A stretch of DNA of 53,518 nucleotides from Paulinella micropora (GCA_009731375.1 BJOX01000046.1:1-53518), one strand, 5' to 3'; counted from the stretch's first letter, positions 37,214 to 46,936 are shown. The notes: generated by a model not told the origin, from the letters alone. Made by a program: numbers and translations.

Positions 37214-40200
37214 TTACTGCCTTCGTCGCCTTGCGCGAACCCCTTTGCCAGGTGGCGGGCCGCCAACAAAAGTCAAGTCAAACTTCGACTCCTCCAGAAT
37301 GTCCCATATTTTGTTAGGGATGGCGCCCAAAGATAAGTCAAAAGGAATGTCAAGCACTCCTCTAGGCAGTGACTGAATAGTCCACGCAGTGTGGTCTTTG
37401 TCTCGAAGGGTAATAGTATCATCCCATGTCTCGAGATTTTTCGCGTCTTTGTACACCGGTAAATATTGTCTAGCTTTTGGATCCTCAACAGGGTCCATGC
37501 TTCTCCAAAAATGGAGTACCGGTTGTATCGTTTTTGCTGCTAAGGATCTCTTCGATGTCCGTGCTGCCCGTGTAGTCTGCGGGACCGCCACAGCTCGCAT
37601 GAGATAAAGATCTGAGAGAGTGTCATCGGCAACATGAGATTCTGCCGGTCTCAACAGATAAAAAGCGTCTCGGACCCACTTGATGGCCGCAATCGCCTCT
37701 CCTTCCTTCCATCGCACATGTCGAATGTCCACATTACCCGCGTTCGGGTTAGTGTCCTTCTCCCCTCCTCCTCCATGGACATCCGTCGCTCGCGTCGACC
37801 TTGCCACCTTCCTCGGTTGGTCGAAGATGAGATCGTTTTGCGCTCTCCTCCTCTGCGCCTCCGTGAACTTCTCCTTCGTACCGCCGCGGACTATGGGGGC
37901 TTTAGACTGAGTCCCCGCCGCGCTTTTGCGGTTTGAGTCTTCCTTACTCTCCTTCTCGGTCTCCTCCTTCTCCGTGACCGGTGCCCGATAGGCATTCTCC
38001 TCCTCTAAGGTATCCTCCTTCTGTATAGGCGGTACCTCTTTGAAGTCCTCCTTCATCCGTTTCAACGCCTCCTCAACGGATTCATCCTCAAGTAAGAAGG
38101 GGTCATATTTGATCAGCCTTCGAACATTCACAATCTGCACCTTCCCTCTACCCCTGATCTTATAATTCAGAGGTCCCATCTGTTCCATGATCTGGTATGG
38201 TCCTTTCCAGTGGGTAAACAGCTTAGAGCTAACCCCCTTAGGGACTTGAGGATGGTACAAGAGTACAATATCCCCAACCTGGAAACGGACTTGATCTAAG
38301 TGCGCTTGTCGCACTCCTTGTGCGTCAGTCTTTCTGCGCTCCGCCTCCCTGTGCGCCGCAACTATTTGTTCCGCCTCCATCTTCGCTCTTAGTCTCATCC
38401 CGAACAACTCATCCTCATCTGCCCAAGTGTCTTTTGGATGCAGAAGTGAGGTTGGGATATTAGGCTCTCGGCCGTAAACCAATTGATATGGCGAGACTGA
38501 GCTCCTGGCTCCTCCTAATGCCGATGAGGGTAGACAGTTCATTGCAAAGGCAAATGAAGGTGCTGCCTCCACCCAGGCTCTCTGATTCTCCTTCTTCATA
38601 CAGTACATCTTAAGCGAGGCTTTGAGAGGTCTATGTACCCGCTCGATCTTGCCATTCGCTCTCGGGTTATAGGCAGTAACATATTGCCATTTCATCCCGT
38701 AGTACTTAGATAGTCTGTCGATGACTTCATTATTAAAGTCAGAACCTCGATCAGAACATATCTTTCTAGGCACTCCGATCTGCGAGACGATCCTATCGAT
38801 CAGAGCCTCCGCAGTTGTCTTGCCTGTAGCGTCCTTAACAGGAACAACCCAGACATAATTGGTGGCTCGATCTATTGCGGTAAGAAGGTATCTGTACCCT
38901 TCTGCCGATTCGGGGAAAGGTCCCACATGATCGATGTGTAAAAATTCAAACATCCCGGCGTGTAACGGGAATGTACCGATCAGGCCAAAGTTCGCCTTCA
39001 GCGGTGTCTTTGTGGTTTTGCATGGGATGCATGCGTCCACTTCCCTGTCTATCTCCTCCTTCATCCCTTTCCACCAAAATCGCCTCGCTATGAACCAATG
39101 AGTTCTTTGTCGACCCGGATGTGCCAGTAAGGGGCAGTTATGGGCTGCGACATATATAAAGCGCCTCAACTTCTCTGGTACCCAGAGAGTCCATTTGTCA
39201 GGCTGTGATGCAAATTTGCCATGCTGGCCCTTGTACCACAATAGCCCATCTCTCCACGCCATCTCCTTCATCTGATCTTTGATCTGTGGAGTCTTTTTAA
39301 GCTCATTAGGGTTCTTGTATAACGTTATGAGCTCCTTGAACTCCGGATCCGTCGCCTGTTGCTGCCTCCACGCGGTAGGCGAGGCGATATGAATAGTACC
39401 GTCCTCCAACCTTACTCCTACCCTTTCCGGGTCTTCATCAAGCTCGCTTCGATTTTCCTGTGGAGGTTCAGTACAGACCTCAGTCGTCTCCTCCTCTTCT
39501 TTTATATTCGCCTTCGCGTTCTCGTATGCCTCATAAGACCACTCAGCGTCTTCGAGAACATGCGCCTCACAGCATATGCCATGCTCCGGGCCTTGAGGAC
39601 TATATCGTAGACCCGTGCGGTCATAACGAACGCCTCTTGCCATCTGCATCGCCTCTATGTGGCTCACCTCGTATACCTTGTCCGTGGACAGGTCCATCAT
39701 CTCCACTGATGATACGAGAGCCGACACCTCCGACTGAAACTCTAGCCTGGAAAGGCTATCAGCGACTACGTTTCGCTTTCCCGGTAAGTAGACCATCGTG
39801 AAATTGAAACATGACAAGAAAGCTTGCCACCGCGCCAAACGGCCGGTTTGTTCATGATTCATCAACCAAAGAAGGTTGTGATGATCGGTCCTAACCGTGA
39901 ATAGAGGTCCTCCCCACAAGTATTCTCTGAGCCTCTTGAGAGCCCATACTACTGCCAACGCCTCCCTCTGTCGCGTGCAGTAATTTCGCTCCGCCGCACA
40001 CAGCTTTCTACTAATAAACATGATCGGGCGCAACTTTTTCTCCTCATCTTCTTGTTGCAGCACCGCGCCAATCGCAAACTTAGATGCATCCGTGTCGACT
40101 ACGAACGGTTTCGTAAAGTCGGGCATCATAAGTACTAATCCGCCGTCCTTGGGATCTTTATAAATGATATCTTTGAGCGTATTAAACGCCTGCAAAGCCT

Positions 40201-42961
40201 CCTCATCCCACTTCTCAAAGTCTCCAAAATCAATCATCTTCTCCAGCTTAGCCCGAGTTGCACCCCAATCGGGTATGAACTGGCTGTAGTACTGTGCCAT
40301 CGCAAGAAAAGAGTGTAACTCCGTGCGATTCTTTGGCAACTGTCTACTCATGATCTCCTCCCTCTTTTCGCGCGATATCGAGACCCTATTATGAGAAATC
40401 TCGTAACCCAAATACGTCACACTTGTCCTGGCAAGCTGACATTTCTTTAGGTTGCATTTCAGGCCAAAAGCTCCGATGCGCCTGAAGACATCTGACAAGT
40501 GATCGATATGCTCTTCCATTGTGTTAGAGTATACGATGATGTCATCGATGTAACAAAATGCATATTCTCCCGCCTTCTGTCCTCTCCTTCTCATAAAACC
40601 ATCCTCCGACTGGTCGTCATATTGACCGCTCAACATCTTCTGCATCGCCTTCTGAAAGAGCCCCGGGGCCTGTTTGAGTCCCATTGGAAGCACCTTCCAC
40701 TGGTATATTTCCATACCCACAACGAATGCAGTCAGCCATCTGGATTTCTCGTCCAGTGGTATCTGCCAGAAGCCGTTCTTAAGGTCAATGACCGAATAGA
40801 ATTTAGCATTCCGCAGCACCCTTCTGCCTTCTTCTAAGGTCGGCAGAGGATTTCTCTCTTCCTCTAGCACCTTATTCACACGGGCATAATTGATCGTCAA
40901 GCGCCATTCTCCTCCTGGCTTAGGGACGATTTTCGGTTGAGAGACAATTGGAGATGTAGATCTCTCAATAAAGTCCTCATCGAGCAACTGTCTCACATTC
41001 TCCTCCGCTATTTTTGCCTCATGTATGCTCAAATTTGCCCTCCGTGGTGCCGGAGATGGCTCCGCACCCGGTATCTTGTAAATGACAGCAGTGAAGTCAT
41101 CCGACTTTACACCACCTGCCCGAGGAGGGTCGAAAATTTCTCTGTACGCCTCCATCTTAGCTTTGAGAAACGCCTTCTCTCTCTCCGAACCCACTCCTTC
41201 TTCTAAAATTTTCCGCGCCGCCGCTTGGAAATCTTCCTCCGACATCTTCTTATGCTCCTTGAGGGGCGCTAAGTCCTCCTCCAAACTCAAATCTTCCTCG
41301 GACAAATCGTCTAGTCCCGTTCTTTCATACGTGACTGTGTCCGGCTCATCATCATGACCCAGCCCGACAAGCATATCAATAAGGTTCGCGTATTGTATCG
41401 GAGCCTTACGGGTGTAGAAACCATCAAAGCATGTGAAAGCTTGAGGTATCAATTTCAACTTGTCCTGGGCTCTGAGCTTTTGCTTGTATGCACTGCTCTG
41501 CTCCCGAGACCCGAGTCGACAAGCCACCACTAACTGTTGCTTGCGAGAAGGAACAGGTATAGGATGATCAATAAGCCGGTCCCTTATCTCCTGTGCCCAG
41601 ATCGCCTTCTCATTGTATGGCAGAATGACAGTATACGGCTTGTTACTCTCAAATAGAGTCCGTAGACACTTTTTCACTTCAGTTAATGAGCGCGGCCAGG
41701 TAGGCACATCGCCCCAAAAGTTCGTGATAAAAGTTTTAATGTCATCCGCTGGAGTATCGGGGATACGCCCCTTCCTCCTTGGCACAAACGCCTCTCTCTT
41801 CTCATCTGACACCTTCGCATGGTAACAGTAGCCATTAGTAATATGGACATCTGCCCCGCCACCTTCTGCGAATCTGGCCAACGACGGGCACTGTTTCGCA
41901 ACACATATTATCTCCTCATTACGCGCTACGACTAAGTCATCAATAGACTTTCTGTCCCATGCGGGAATCGTAACCGTATACGCCTGCATCTCCGTCTCCC
42001 AATTGTCGGTCCAGGTCAGTTCCTCCGGCACTGTGACATAGGGGTGTACATAGGCTTCAGTTGCCTCATGTACGAAGGCCAACTTTTTCCTCTCCGTTGC
42101 TAGACTCAGCTCAAAAGCCTCGTATGAGTCAGTAGCAGTCATCGGATTAATATCCTCCTCCTCTCCATTCTTCACTCCATAAATCACCCGCCGTGCGGCG
42201 CAATCGATCACAGCCCCCATCGTAGCCAATTGGTCATACGACAGCAGGATTGAACCGTGGTAATCGGGGACAACATAGAGGTCCGCACGATATACTCGAC
42301 CGGATTTCAATTTGAAAATTAATGTGACGATGCCCGTAATTTCCGTACGGCTGCCTACCCCTTTTAGGGTCCCCTTTGTTTTTCTAATGTTTTTGTCCAC
42401 CCATGTCCGGTGACTATTCAAAAACTTACCGACAATATTAATAATATTCGCCATCGTATCATTACCAACTTTTAATGTGGTTTGTAAAGTTTCACAAAAG
42501 AGGTCAGTGTAGCATAGCGCGTCTGGTCTGTGTAAACTAGCCGCTAGCACATGAATTTTTCGTTCTAGGGTTTTGAGTCTAAGCTCAAGTTCCTTGTCCT
42601 CTTCTCGTTCTCCCCCCTTTTCCGCCAACTTAACTTCTTGAGTCTCCGGGGCTTCCGGTATCTCGAGTGTCTTTTGGACAGAGTCTGGTACACCGAGTGT
42701 ACTCGTGTCTATAGCAGAGACTATTGAGTCCTTTGGCGGGGGTACGGTCCGCTGCTTCTTCGTAGGAGGAGACCTAGCCTTTGGTTTCGGCTTCCTCTCC
42801 TCCATCGCCTTCTTCGCCTTCCTATTCGCATCATTTATCATATTAGCTCTCGAAGGATGAACTAGCAAGTGCTTACCTTGAGGCTTGTGAGGCTGTGTGC
42901 CTTCACCTTCACGTCTGGGAGGAACGGAACCGTTCGTATCCTGTTCATCAACAGTAGGCAT
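37214..42961 (-). CDS. pol: Gypsy-type Pol polyprotein (protease, RT, RNase H, integrase, long C-terminal tail)
   Basis: 1915 residues with no internal stop. A basic N-terminal linker (1-150) precedes a retropepsin-like region (about 160-262). That region has NDTMAN where DTG/DSG is expected and the usual late block YVVPDYHGSILLSYDQLATM. After an unassigned region (about 263-640), RT spans about 640-880 (VIDLKNGFWQIPL, catalytic YIDD at 804-807). RNase H spans about 950-1072 (DTDASKFAIGAVL, REALAVV, RTDHHNLLWL, VVADSLSR). The integrase has a zinc site H1274/H1281/C1311/C1314 and a DDE core D1344, D1404, E1440 with the canonical 35-residue spacing. A GPY-type module lies near 1560-1618 (HWKGPYQI). 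About 290 further residues follow with no chromodomain signature and end in PPPGKGVRARRRRQ. The first ATG is at 42961, but the frame is open back to the gag UGA, so it is probably made as a Gag-Pol fusion. Confidence 0.95.
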   Translation of the reverse strand: MPTVDEQDTNGSVPPRREGEGTQPHKPQGKHLLVHPSRANMINDANRKAKKAMEERKPKPKARSPPTKKQRTVPPPKDSIVSAIDTSTLGVPDSVQKTLEIPEAPETQEVKLAEKGGEREEDKELELRLKTLERKIHVLAASLHRPDALCYTDLFCETLQTTLKVGNDTMANIINIVGKFLNSHRTWVDKNIRKTKGTLKGVGSRTEITGIVTLIFKLKSGRVYRADLYVVPDYHGSILLSYDQLATMGAVIDCAARRVIYGVKNGEEEDINPMTATDSYEAFELSLATERKKLAFVHEATEAYVHPYVTVPEELTWTDNWETEMQAYTVTIPAWDRKSIDDLVVARNEEIICVAKQCPSLARFAEGGGADVHITNGYCYHAKVSDEKREAFVPRRKGRIPDTPADDIKTFITNFWGDVPTWPRSLTEVKKCLRTLFESNKPYTVILPYNEKAIWAQEIRDRLIDHPIPVPSRKQQLVVACRLGSREQSSAYKQKLRAQDKLKLIPQAFTCFDGFYTRKAPIQYANLIDMLVGLGHDDEPDTVTYERTGLDDLSEEDLSLEEDLAPLKEHKKMSEEDFQAAARKILEEGVGSEREKAFLKAKMEAYREIFDPPRAGGVKSDDFTAVIYKIPGAEPSPAPRRANLSIHEAKIAEENVRQLLDEDFIERSTSPIVSQPKIVPKPGGEWRLTINYARVNKVLEEERNPLPTLEEGRRVLRNAKFYSVIDLKNGFWQIPLDEKSRWLTAFVVGMEIYQWKVLPMGLKQAPGLFQKAMQKMLSGQYDDQSEDGFMRRRGQKAGEYAFCYIDDIIVYSNTMEEHIDHLSDVFRRIGAFGLKCNLKKCQLARTSVTYLGYEISHNRVSISREKREEIMSRQLPKNRTELHSFLAMAQYYSQFIPDWGATRAKLEKMIDFGDFEKWDEEALQAFNTLKDIIYKDPKDGGLVLMMPDFTKPFVVDTDASKFAIGAVLQQEDEEKKLRPIMFISRKLCAAERNYCTRQREALAVVWALKRLREYLWGGPLFTVRTDHHNLLWLMNHEQTGRLARWQAFLSCFNFTMVYLPGKRNVVADSLSRLEFQSEVSALVSSVEMMDLSTDKVYEVSHIEAMQMARGVRYDRTGLRYSPQGPEHGICCEAHVLEDAEWSYEAYENAKANIKEEEETTEVCTEPPQENRSELDEDPERVGVRLEDGTIHIASPTAWRQQQATDPEFKELITLYKNPNELKKTPQIKDQMKEMAWRDGLLWYKGQHGKFASQPDKWTLWVPEKLRRFIYVAAHNCPLLAHPGRQRTHWFIARRFWWKGMKEEIDREVDACIPCKTTKTPLKANFGLIGTFPLHAGMFEFLHIDHVGPFPESAEGYRYLLTAIDRATNYVWVVPVKDATGKTTAEALIDRIVSQIGVPRKICSDRGSDFNNEVIDRLSKYYGMKWQYVTAYNPRANGKIERVHRPLKASLKMYCMKKENQRAWVEAAPSFAFAMNCLPSSALGGARSSVSPYQLVYGREPNIPTSLLHPKDTWADEDELFGMRLRAKMEAEQIVAAHREAERRKTDAQGVRQAHLDQVRFQVGDIVLLYHPQVPKGVSSKLFTHWKGPYQIMEQMGPLNYKIRGRGKVQIVNVRRLIKYDPFLLEDESVEEALKRMKEDFKEVPPIQKEDTLEEENAYRAPVTEKEETEKESKEDSNRKSAAGTQSKAPIVRGGTKEKFTEAQRRRAQNDLIFDQPRKVARSTRATDVHGGGGEKDTNPNAGNVDIRHVRWKEGEAIAAIKWVRDAFYLLRPAESHVADDTLSDLYLMRAVAVPQTTRAARTSKRSLAAKTIQPVLHFWRSMDPVEDPKARQYLPVYKDAKNLETWDDTITLRDKDHTAWTIQSLPRGVLDIPFDLSLGAIPNKIWDILEESKFDLTFVGGPPPGKGVRARRRRQ

Positions 42962-42999
42962 AACTGTGACTGTCGGATTAAAAAGAACAGTTTTTATCT

Positions 43000-43048
43000 C
43001 CTTCTCTCTCTTCTTTTCCTCTCTCTTCTCCTCCCGTCAGTCTACGAC
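43000..43048 (-). promoter_or_regulatory. UGA-CGG stop-codon readthrough context between gag and pol
   Basis: gag ends at TGA (43039-43037), immediately followed by CGG GAG GAG. The next 25 codons are open and in frame with the pol ATG at 42961. UGA followed by CGG is a known leaky context used by several RNA viruses for extension proteins, usually with a 3' structure. The downstream 40 nt are purine-rich and no obvious stem was found by eye. Suppression would produce a Gag-Pol protein of about 2,777 residues. A single inactivating mutation is the alternative. Confidence 0.65.
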
Positions 43049-45547
43049 GACAACACGCTCACCTGAGCCGGTGTCTTCGTCTTGACGTCCCCCCTCCGTA
43101 GCGGTATAAGCTTGCTGGGGGTAGTTGGAGCTGGAACTGGTGCTATAATTCCAGTATCCGTGTCCTCTGGGAGGGCGCGCTGGGGTCCGTCCTCCCCTTC
43201 CACGAAAGCCTCGTCCTCGTGGTGCCGCCCCTCTTGGTGTCCCTCGGGACCCTCGTGACGATCCTCTCGTCTCTCCTCCTCCTCTAGTCGGCGCCTTTGA
43301 TCGGCCCGATGTCTCTCTCTTCTCCCTTCTCTTCATTCTGTCAAGGAAGTAAATGATGGCCTCCCGGAACTCCGCATCCGAGACCATATTCGCATTCCAC
43401 CTCCCCTCCTCCAACTCCTTCTTGTACATGGCGTACATGGTCTTTTTCATGCCTTCGAGCTCTCTAAGGAAAAGATTTCGCTGCCTATCATCAAGAGAGT
43501 CGTGGCTGAAGAGGCAATTGCCTACTCCTTTCTGTGCCTCATGCTTACACGCCATGTATGAAAAATAGCGGTAGCACGGCGTCGGCTCATCTCTCCCCCT
43601 CTTGAGACCTGCCGTTCGAGTTGCATGTGCTGCTTGAGCACCTCCAACCCCCTGTGTCGCGGCACTGGAGAATGACTCGGTGGCCGTGTCCAATTCGGAA
43701 CACGCGTCGAGCACCTCCTTGAACAGGTCGCCCGGCGGAGTAGCCGCTACAGTCCTCTCGTATATATTCGTTTCTAAAAAATCCGCCGTCTTCACCGCCG
43801 TGAAGGTCGGACAGGACTGTATGATCCTTGCGAGCTTGCTCGGGTGTCGTGTACACAAAGCACTCAGGAAGTACAAAATGATAGACTTCCGGCTATAAAA
43901 GAGCCCGTACTTGGCGCTGACCTCAGTGAGGATCGCTGCCAACCTCGTGCCAATGCCCAGCCCTTCGTTCACCTCTTGAAAAATCTCAAACCCAATCAAA
44001 GTACCAGTGCACAGGTGCTGATACCCATGAGTTTTAAAGTATTGCAAGAGGACGGCAACTGGCACCGTGCATTGCAGGTCTGAGGCTGCTCTCCTAGCCG
44101 CCACCTCTACCGCTCTCATCGCCTTGTACTCCCCAACATCAAACCCTTGTGTGATGATTGATGGGTCCAACAAGGTGTACAACGCCTCATACTCCTGTGT
44201 TTCGTCCGTTGGATGCTGCTTCATACAAGCATCAATTCTTCTGAGCTTGTCTCGAAGGTTCGCATCCGTGTCCTTCTGACTCGCTGTCTCTGCATACAGC
44301 GTCAGAGCAGTGGCATCGGACTTTGTATATTTTTGGAAGGCCTGTATGATAGCCTGTCTGTCCTTTTTGTCATTACTGTTGACAATAACAGTGGTAGGCG
44401 CTGAGCTAGTCGCAGGGGCCGAAGGGGCTGTGTGGGCTGACGGGGCGGAGCGGCCCGAGGGAGCCATATAAGATCCAGAGGAATATTTCGGTCCCTTTGT
44501 TCCCGCCGCCTTGGCTAATGCAATCTTTGCCTCCATCTCCTTCTTTTCTTTCTCAGCCGCTAGCTCTTTGATATACAGCTCTTGGGCATGATGAAAAAAA
44601 GACAGGATCTCAGCTGCCTTCCGAAGGAACAAGGCCTTCTCCGCCAACTCCTTCTCTCCCGCTTTATTGGTGGGGGGTGGTGCGGCCGTCCCCTCCAAGA
44701 TCGTATGATCCTTCGTGAAGACCCACCTCTTCCATGCGTCATCCTTCACCAAGGCCGCATGCAGCTTCTTCATCCTCGTCACCCCTCCAGCTTCGCCTTC
44801 TATTTCCCTCAGGGCCGGGTGAAGGTCCCTGCCAAACTGGGTGTGTTGGAGTTTACCCAGGTCCACTAACTTGGCCTCCATAAGTTTCAGAGACACATCC
44901 ATGACATTGATCTGTCCTTTTGGATTCCTGAACTTAAACTCCTTTTCCACTCTCTTTATTGAATCAATGTCCTGACCAGGATCGAGCAACCTAGCCAGTG
45001 CTCTTGTGTTCCATGGCAGCACAGTCTTTCCAGTCTGGTACTCAAAGAGTATAGCACACTCAAACACTGTCCATGAGAGGTCGAGTAGCTCCAGTAAAGA
45101 CATATTGTCCCCAAATGAGACATGTTGCACCTGTAACTGTGCACCGTCGTCTCTGAGGAATTCTGCCAGAGGCAGAGCTTGCCTTGGGAGAGGGTAACAG
45201 ATGTCCTCCTTCTTCAAGGGTTGTCCCCATCGCATTTCTTGGGGAATGTATAGCCATTTATAGGCCTCATCCTTCCCTTTCTTCTCCTCAAACTCCTTCT
45301 TACTTAGTTTGCCATATTCGGCCACAAACCTCGCTTCCTCTCCTCCCTTCTGCTCCTCCTCGACTTCCTCTGCTCCTCCTGTGTCAAAGGAAGGCGCAGT
45401 AAAAAATTGATTCTCTGCTCCTCCTGTGTCAAAGGAAGGTGCCAGATCTCCTCCTTCTGCATGAGAGTCAACGAACTCCTCTTCGTTTCCTGGGGTTCGC
45501 TCACTCTCCCCCCCTCCTTCCTGCCAGTCTTCAGACCTAGTAGACAT
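43037..45547 (-). CDS. gag: Gypsy-type Gag, 836 residues, with CCCH-like finger and RGG tail
   Basis: An acidic N-terminus contains a repeated APSFDTGGAE motif (two copies within about residues 30-65). A long helical middle region is presumed capsid, by position only. A Ser/Ala/Pro-rich linker is followed by a second helical block with LLQYFKTHGYQHLCTGTLIG. Near the C-terminus a C-x8-C-x10-C-x3-H cluster (C658, C667, C678, H682) stands where most Gags carry a CCHC zinc knuckle. After it come a basic segment and many RGG/RGS/RGR repeats (about 745-797) ending near residue 836. RNA binding through the finger and RGG box is inferred. The ATG at 45547 is the first in a long open frame and leaves a 760-nt leader after the 5' LTR. 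Confidence 0.92.
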   Translation of the reverse strand: MSTRSEDWQEGGGESERTPGNEEEFVDSHAEGGDLAPSFDTGGAENQFFTAPSFDTGGAEEVEEEQKGGEEARFVAEYGKLSKKEFEEKKGKDEAYKWLYIPQEMRWGQPLKKEDICYPLPRQALPLAEFLRDDGAQLQVQHVSFGDNMSLLELLDLSWTVFECAILFEYQTGKTVLPWNTRALARLLDPGQDIDSIKRVEKEFKFRNPKGQINVMDVSLKLMEAKLVDLGKLQHTQFGRDLHPALREIEGEAGGVTRMKKLHAALVKDDAWKRWVFTKDHTILEGTAAPPPTNKAGEKELAEKALFLRKAAEILSFFHHAQELYIKELAAEKEKKEMEAKIALAKAAGTKGPKYSSGSYMAPSGRSAPSAHTAPSAPATSSAPTTVIVNSNDKKDRQAIIQAFQKYTKSDATALTLYAETASQKDTDANLRDKLRRIDACMKQHPTDETQEYEALYTLLDPSIITQGFDVGEYKAMRAVEVAARRAASDLQCTVPVAVLLQYFKTHGYQHLCTGTLIGFEIFQEVNEGLGIGTRLAAILTEVSAKYGLFYSRKSIILYFLSALCTRHPSKLARIIQSCPTFTAVKTADFLETNIYERTVAATPPGDLFKEVLDACSELDTATESFSSAATQGVGGAQAAHATRTAGLKRGRDEPTPCYRYFSYMACKHEAQKGVGNCLFSHDSLDDRQRNLFLRELEGMKKTMYAMYKKELEEGRWNANMVSDAEFREAIIYFLDRMKRREKRETSGRSKAPTRGGGETRGSSRGSRGTPRGAAPRGRGFRGRGGRTPARPPRGHGYWNYSTSSSSNYPQQAYTATEGGRQDEDTGSGERVVVVD

Positions 45548-46308
45548 GGATGCTGAAGGAATACGGATGAGACAGAGTTGTTTCTACCCAGTAATTGCTC
45601 TGTTCGTCTATGAGGAACGAATAGAGAGAAAAAACGAAAAGACAGTATAGAGAGAGAGCGTCTCACCTCTATGTCTTATGTGTTTTTTTTTTGTGAGAAA
45701 GAAGTAATCTGTACGACTTTCTCTGAAAATTTGATCTCCTTCTCCACTCCTCTTTTCTTTTTCTCTTTTTGTTGTTGTATCTGTTATGAGGTACGAGGAC
45801 CTATGTACAGATAATGTCAAAGAGGCTAGAGAAGCACTCCTTGAGAAGTCGACTTGTCGTCTGACACTTGTTCAGACCTATTGTCGAAAGACAGTCAGAG
45901 ATTTGCAAAAATACTCTGATGTGTGTGGTTTGAGAGGCAACAAAGTGCACAGACTTGAAAGGTAGAGTACTACGCTCGTGTCCTTCAAGTTTGTTTGTAT
46001 CTGTGAGTGTTTGTTTGTACGTCTGTTGACCTACTCTGTCTCTGTCTCAAGAGAGAACAAAAGAACAGCTACGAGGTCTGGTGTCTGGCCTCCTTGTGAG
46101 GACACAGATACAGGCTGTGGAGAGGGTACTGAGACACCTACTCACAAACGCCTAGACGTCTAGTTTTGCAAAAAGAGCTGTGTGGGGATGTGCTGGAGTA
46201 TTTGTTTTTTGGAACACCTACTCAGAAGAGATAGGTCTGTCCAATTTTTCTTTCTGCTGTTCCAAAAACAAGCCAGAAAAGAAATCAGCCTTGTGCTGGT
46301 GACTCCAA
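45548..46308 (-). other. 5' leader of the gypsy element with candidate primer-binding site
   Basis: Directly after the 5' LTR, with one T between, the minus strand reads TGGAGTCACCAGCACAAGG (46307-46289). TGG is the expected start of a site complementary to a tRNA 3' CCA end. The tRNA was not identified. The rest of the leader has no supported gene; short frames on both strands are not conserved features. Confidence 0.6.
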
Positions 46309-46555
46309 TGTTACAATCCCCGAAGATAGCTCAATAAAAAGTCGGTAATACAACCAGACACAAATCCCCAAAAGAGAATGATGTCTCGTTATATTAGCTC
46401 AGTGAAGCCGAAAAGAAAACGGCAACAGACCAAGGTTAAAATGGCATTAGGTCAAATCCGGCCAAACGATATTGAAAATAATAGGAAAAAGCTAGGTGCA
46501 CCTGATACCAGAAAAAGGGTACTTTTTACCGGCTATCCGGGGGGTGATGCCTACA
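46309..46555 (-). repeat. 5' LTR, 247 bp
   Basis: Direct copy of 36170-36416 with about three transitions. It should hold the element's promoter, in the minus orientation, but no TATA box was assigned with confidence. Confidence 0.95.
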
Positions 46556-46585
46556 TTATCAATTGGTAACGCTATGTCCATGCAC

Positions 46586-46936
46586 TTAGATAGTATCATC
46601 TACAAACAGTTTCATGAAGAAAAAACGCGCAAAGACATGCTCAAGGAACTTATTGAGTGTTTTGTATCTTATGTGGTGCTTTTTGGAGGTTCTAGGAGCG
46701 CAGTGAGGGGCAAGCGTGTGATATGCCCTGGCCATTTGGTAAGTCTTACAAACGATGCGAGTGATGGTAAGCGCGGCGCGGGTAAGCAGAACTCGGTTTG
46801 TTGTGCGGTGTGTGCTAGTAATGGAATCCGCAAGCGCACCAGTGTTTATTGCAGCGGTTGTCACTATTTTTTTTGCCGAACTGGAGAATATTTTCCGTGG
46901 CACAGTCAATCATTTCGTTCCATCTGGGAAATATAA
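46586..46936 (+). pseudogene. piggyBac transposase C-terminal part, displaced by the gypsy insertion
   Basis: After the right LTR and 30 bp of the small TTAA element, an open frame reads LDSIIYKQFHEEKTRKDMLK, then a linker with CPGHL. It ends in a cysteine-rich module CCAVCASNGIRKRTSVYCSG, then CHYFFC and H. That CxxC...CxxC...C...H layout is the ring-like C-terminal domain of piggyBac transposases. It continues the protein that stops at 36029 and lies in the same orientation, but joining the two halves would also need a one-base adjustment, so the gene was already broken or has decayed. Confidence 0.8.

Larger units (their letters stand above)
36170..46555 (-). mobile_element. Near-complete Ty3/gypsy-type LTR retrotransposon
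   Basis: A 10.4-kb element on the minus strand. It has 247-bp LTRs (46309-46555 is 5', 36170-36416 is 3'), a candidate primer-binding site, gag, pol and a polypurine tract in the expected order. The LTRs differ at about three positions, all transitions, so insertion was recent relative to its surroundings. In element sense the LTRs begin TG and end CA. The flanks are TTAC on the left and TTAT on the right, an imperfect 4-bp duplication. Pol order PR-RT-RNase H-integrase, with the integrase after RNase H, places it in Ty3/gypsy. Both large frames are free of stops except the single UGA between them, so it could be active. Confidence 0.93.

Noticed and set aside
39359-39801. Plus-strand frames of 60-113 codons within the pol and gag regions
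   Set aside because: Antisense shadows of a well-supported polyprotein.
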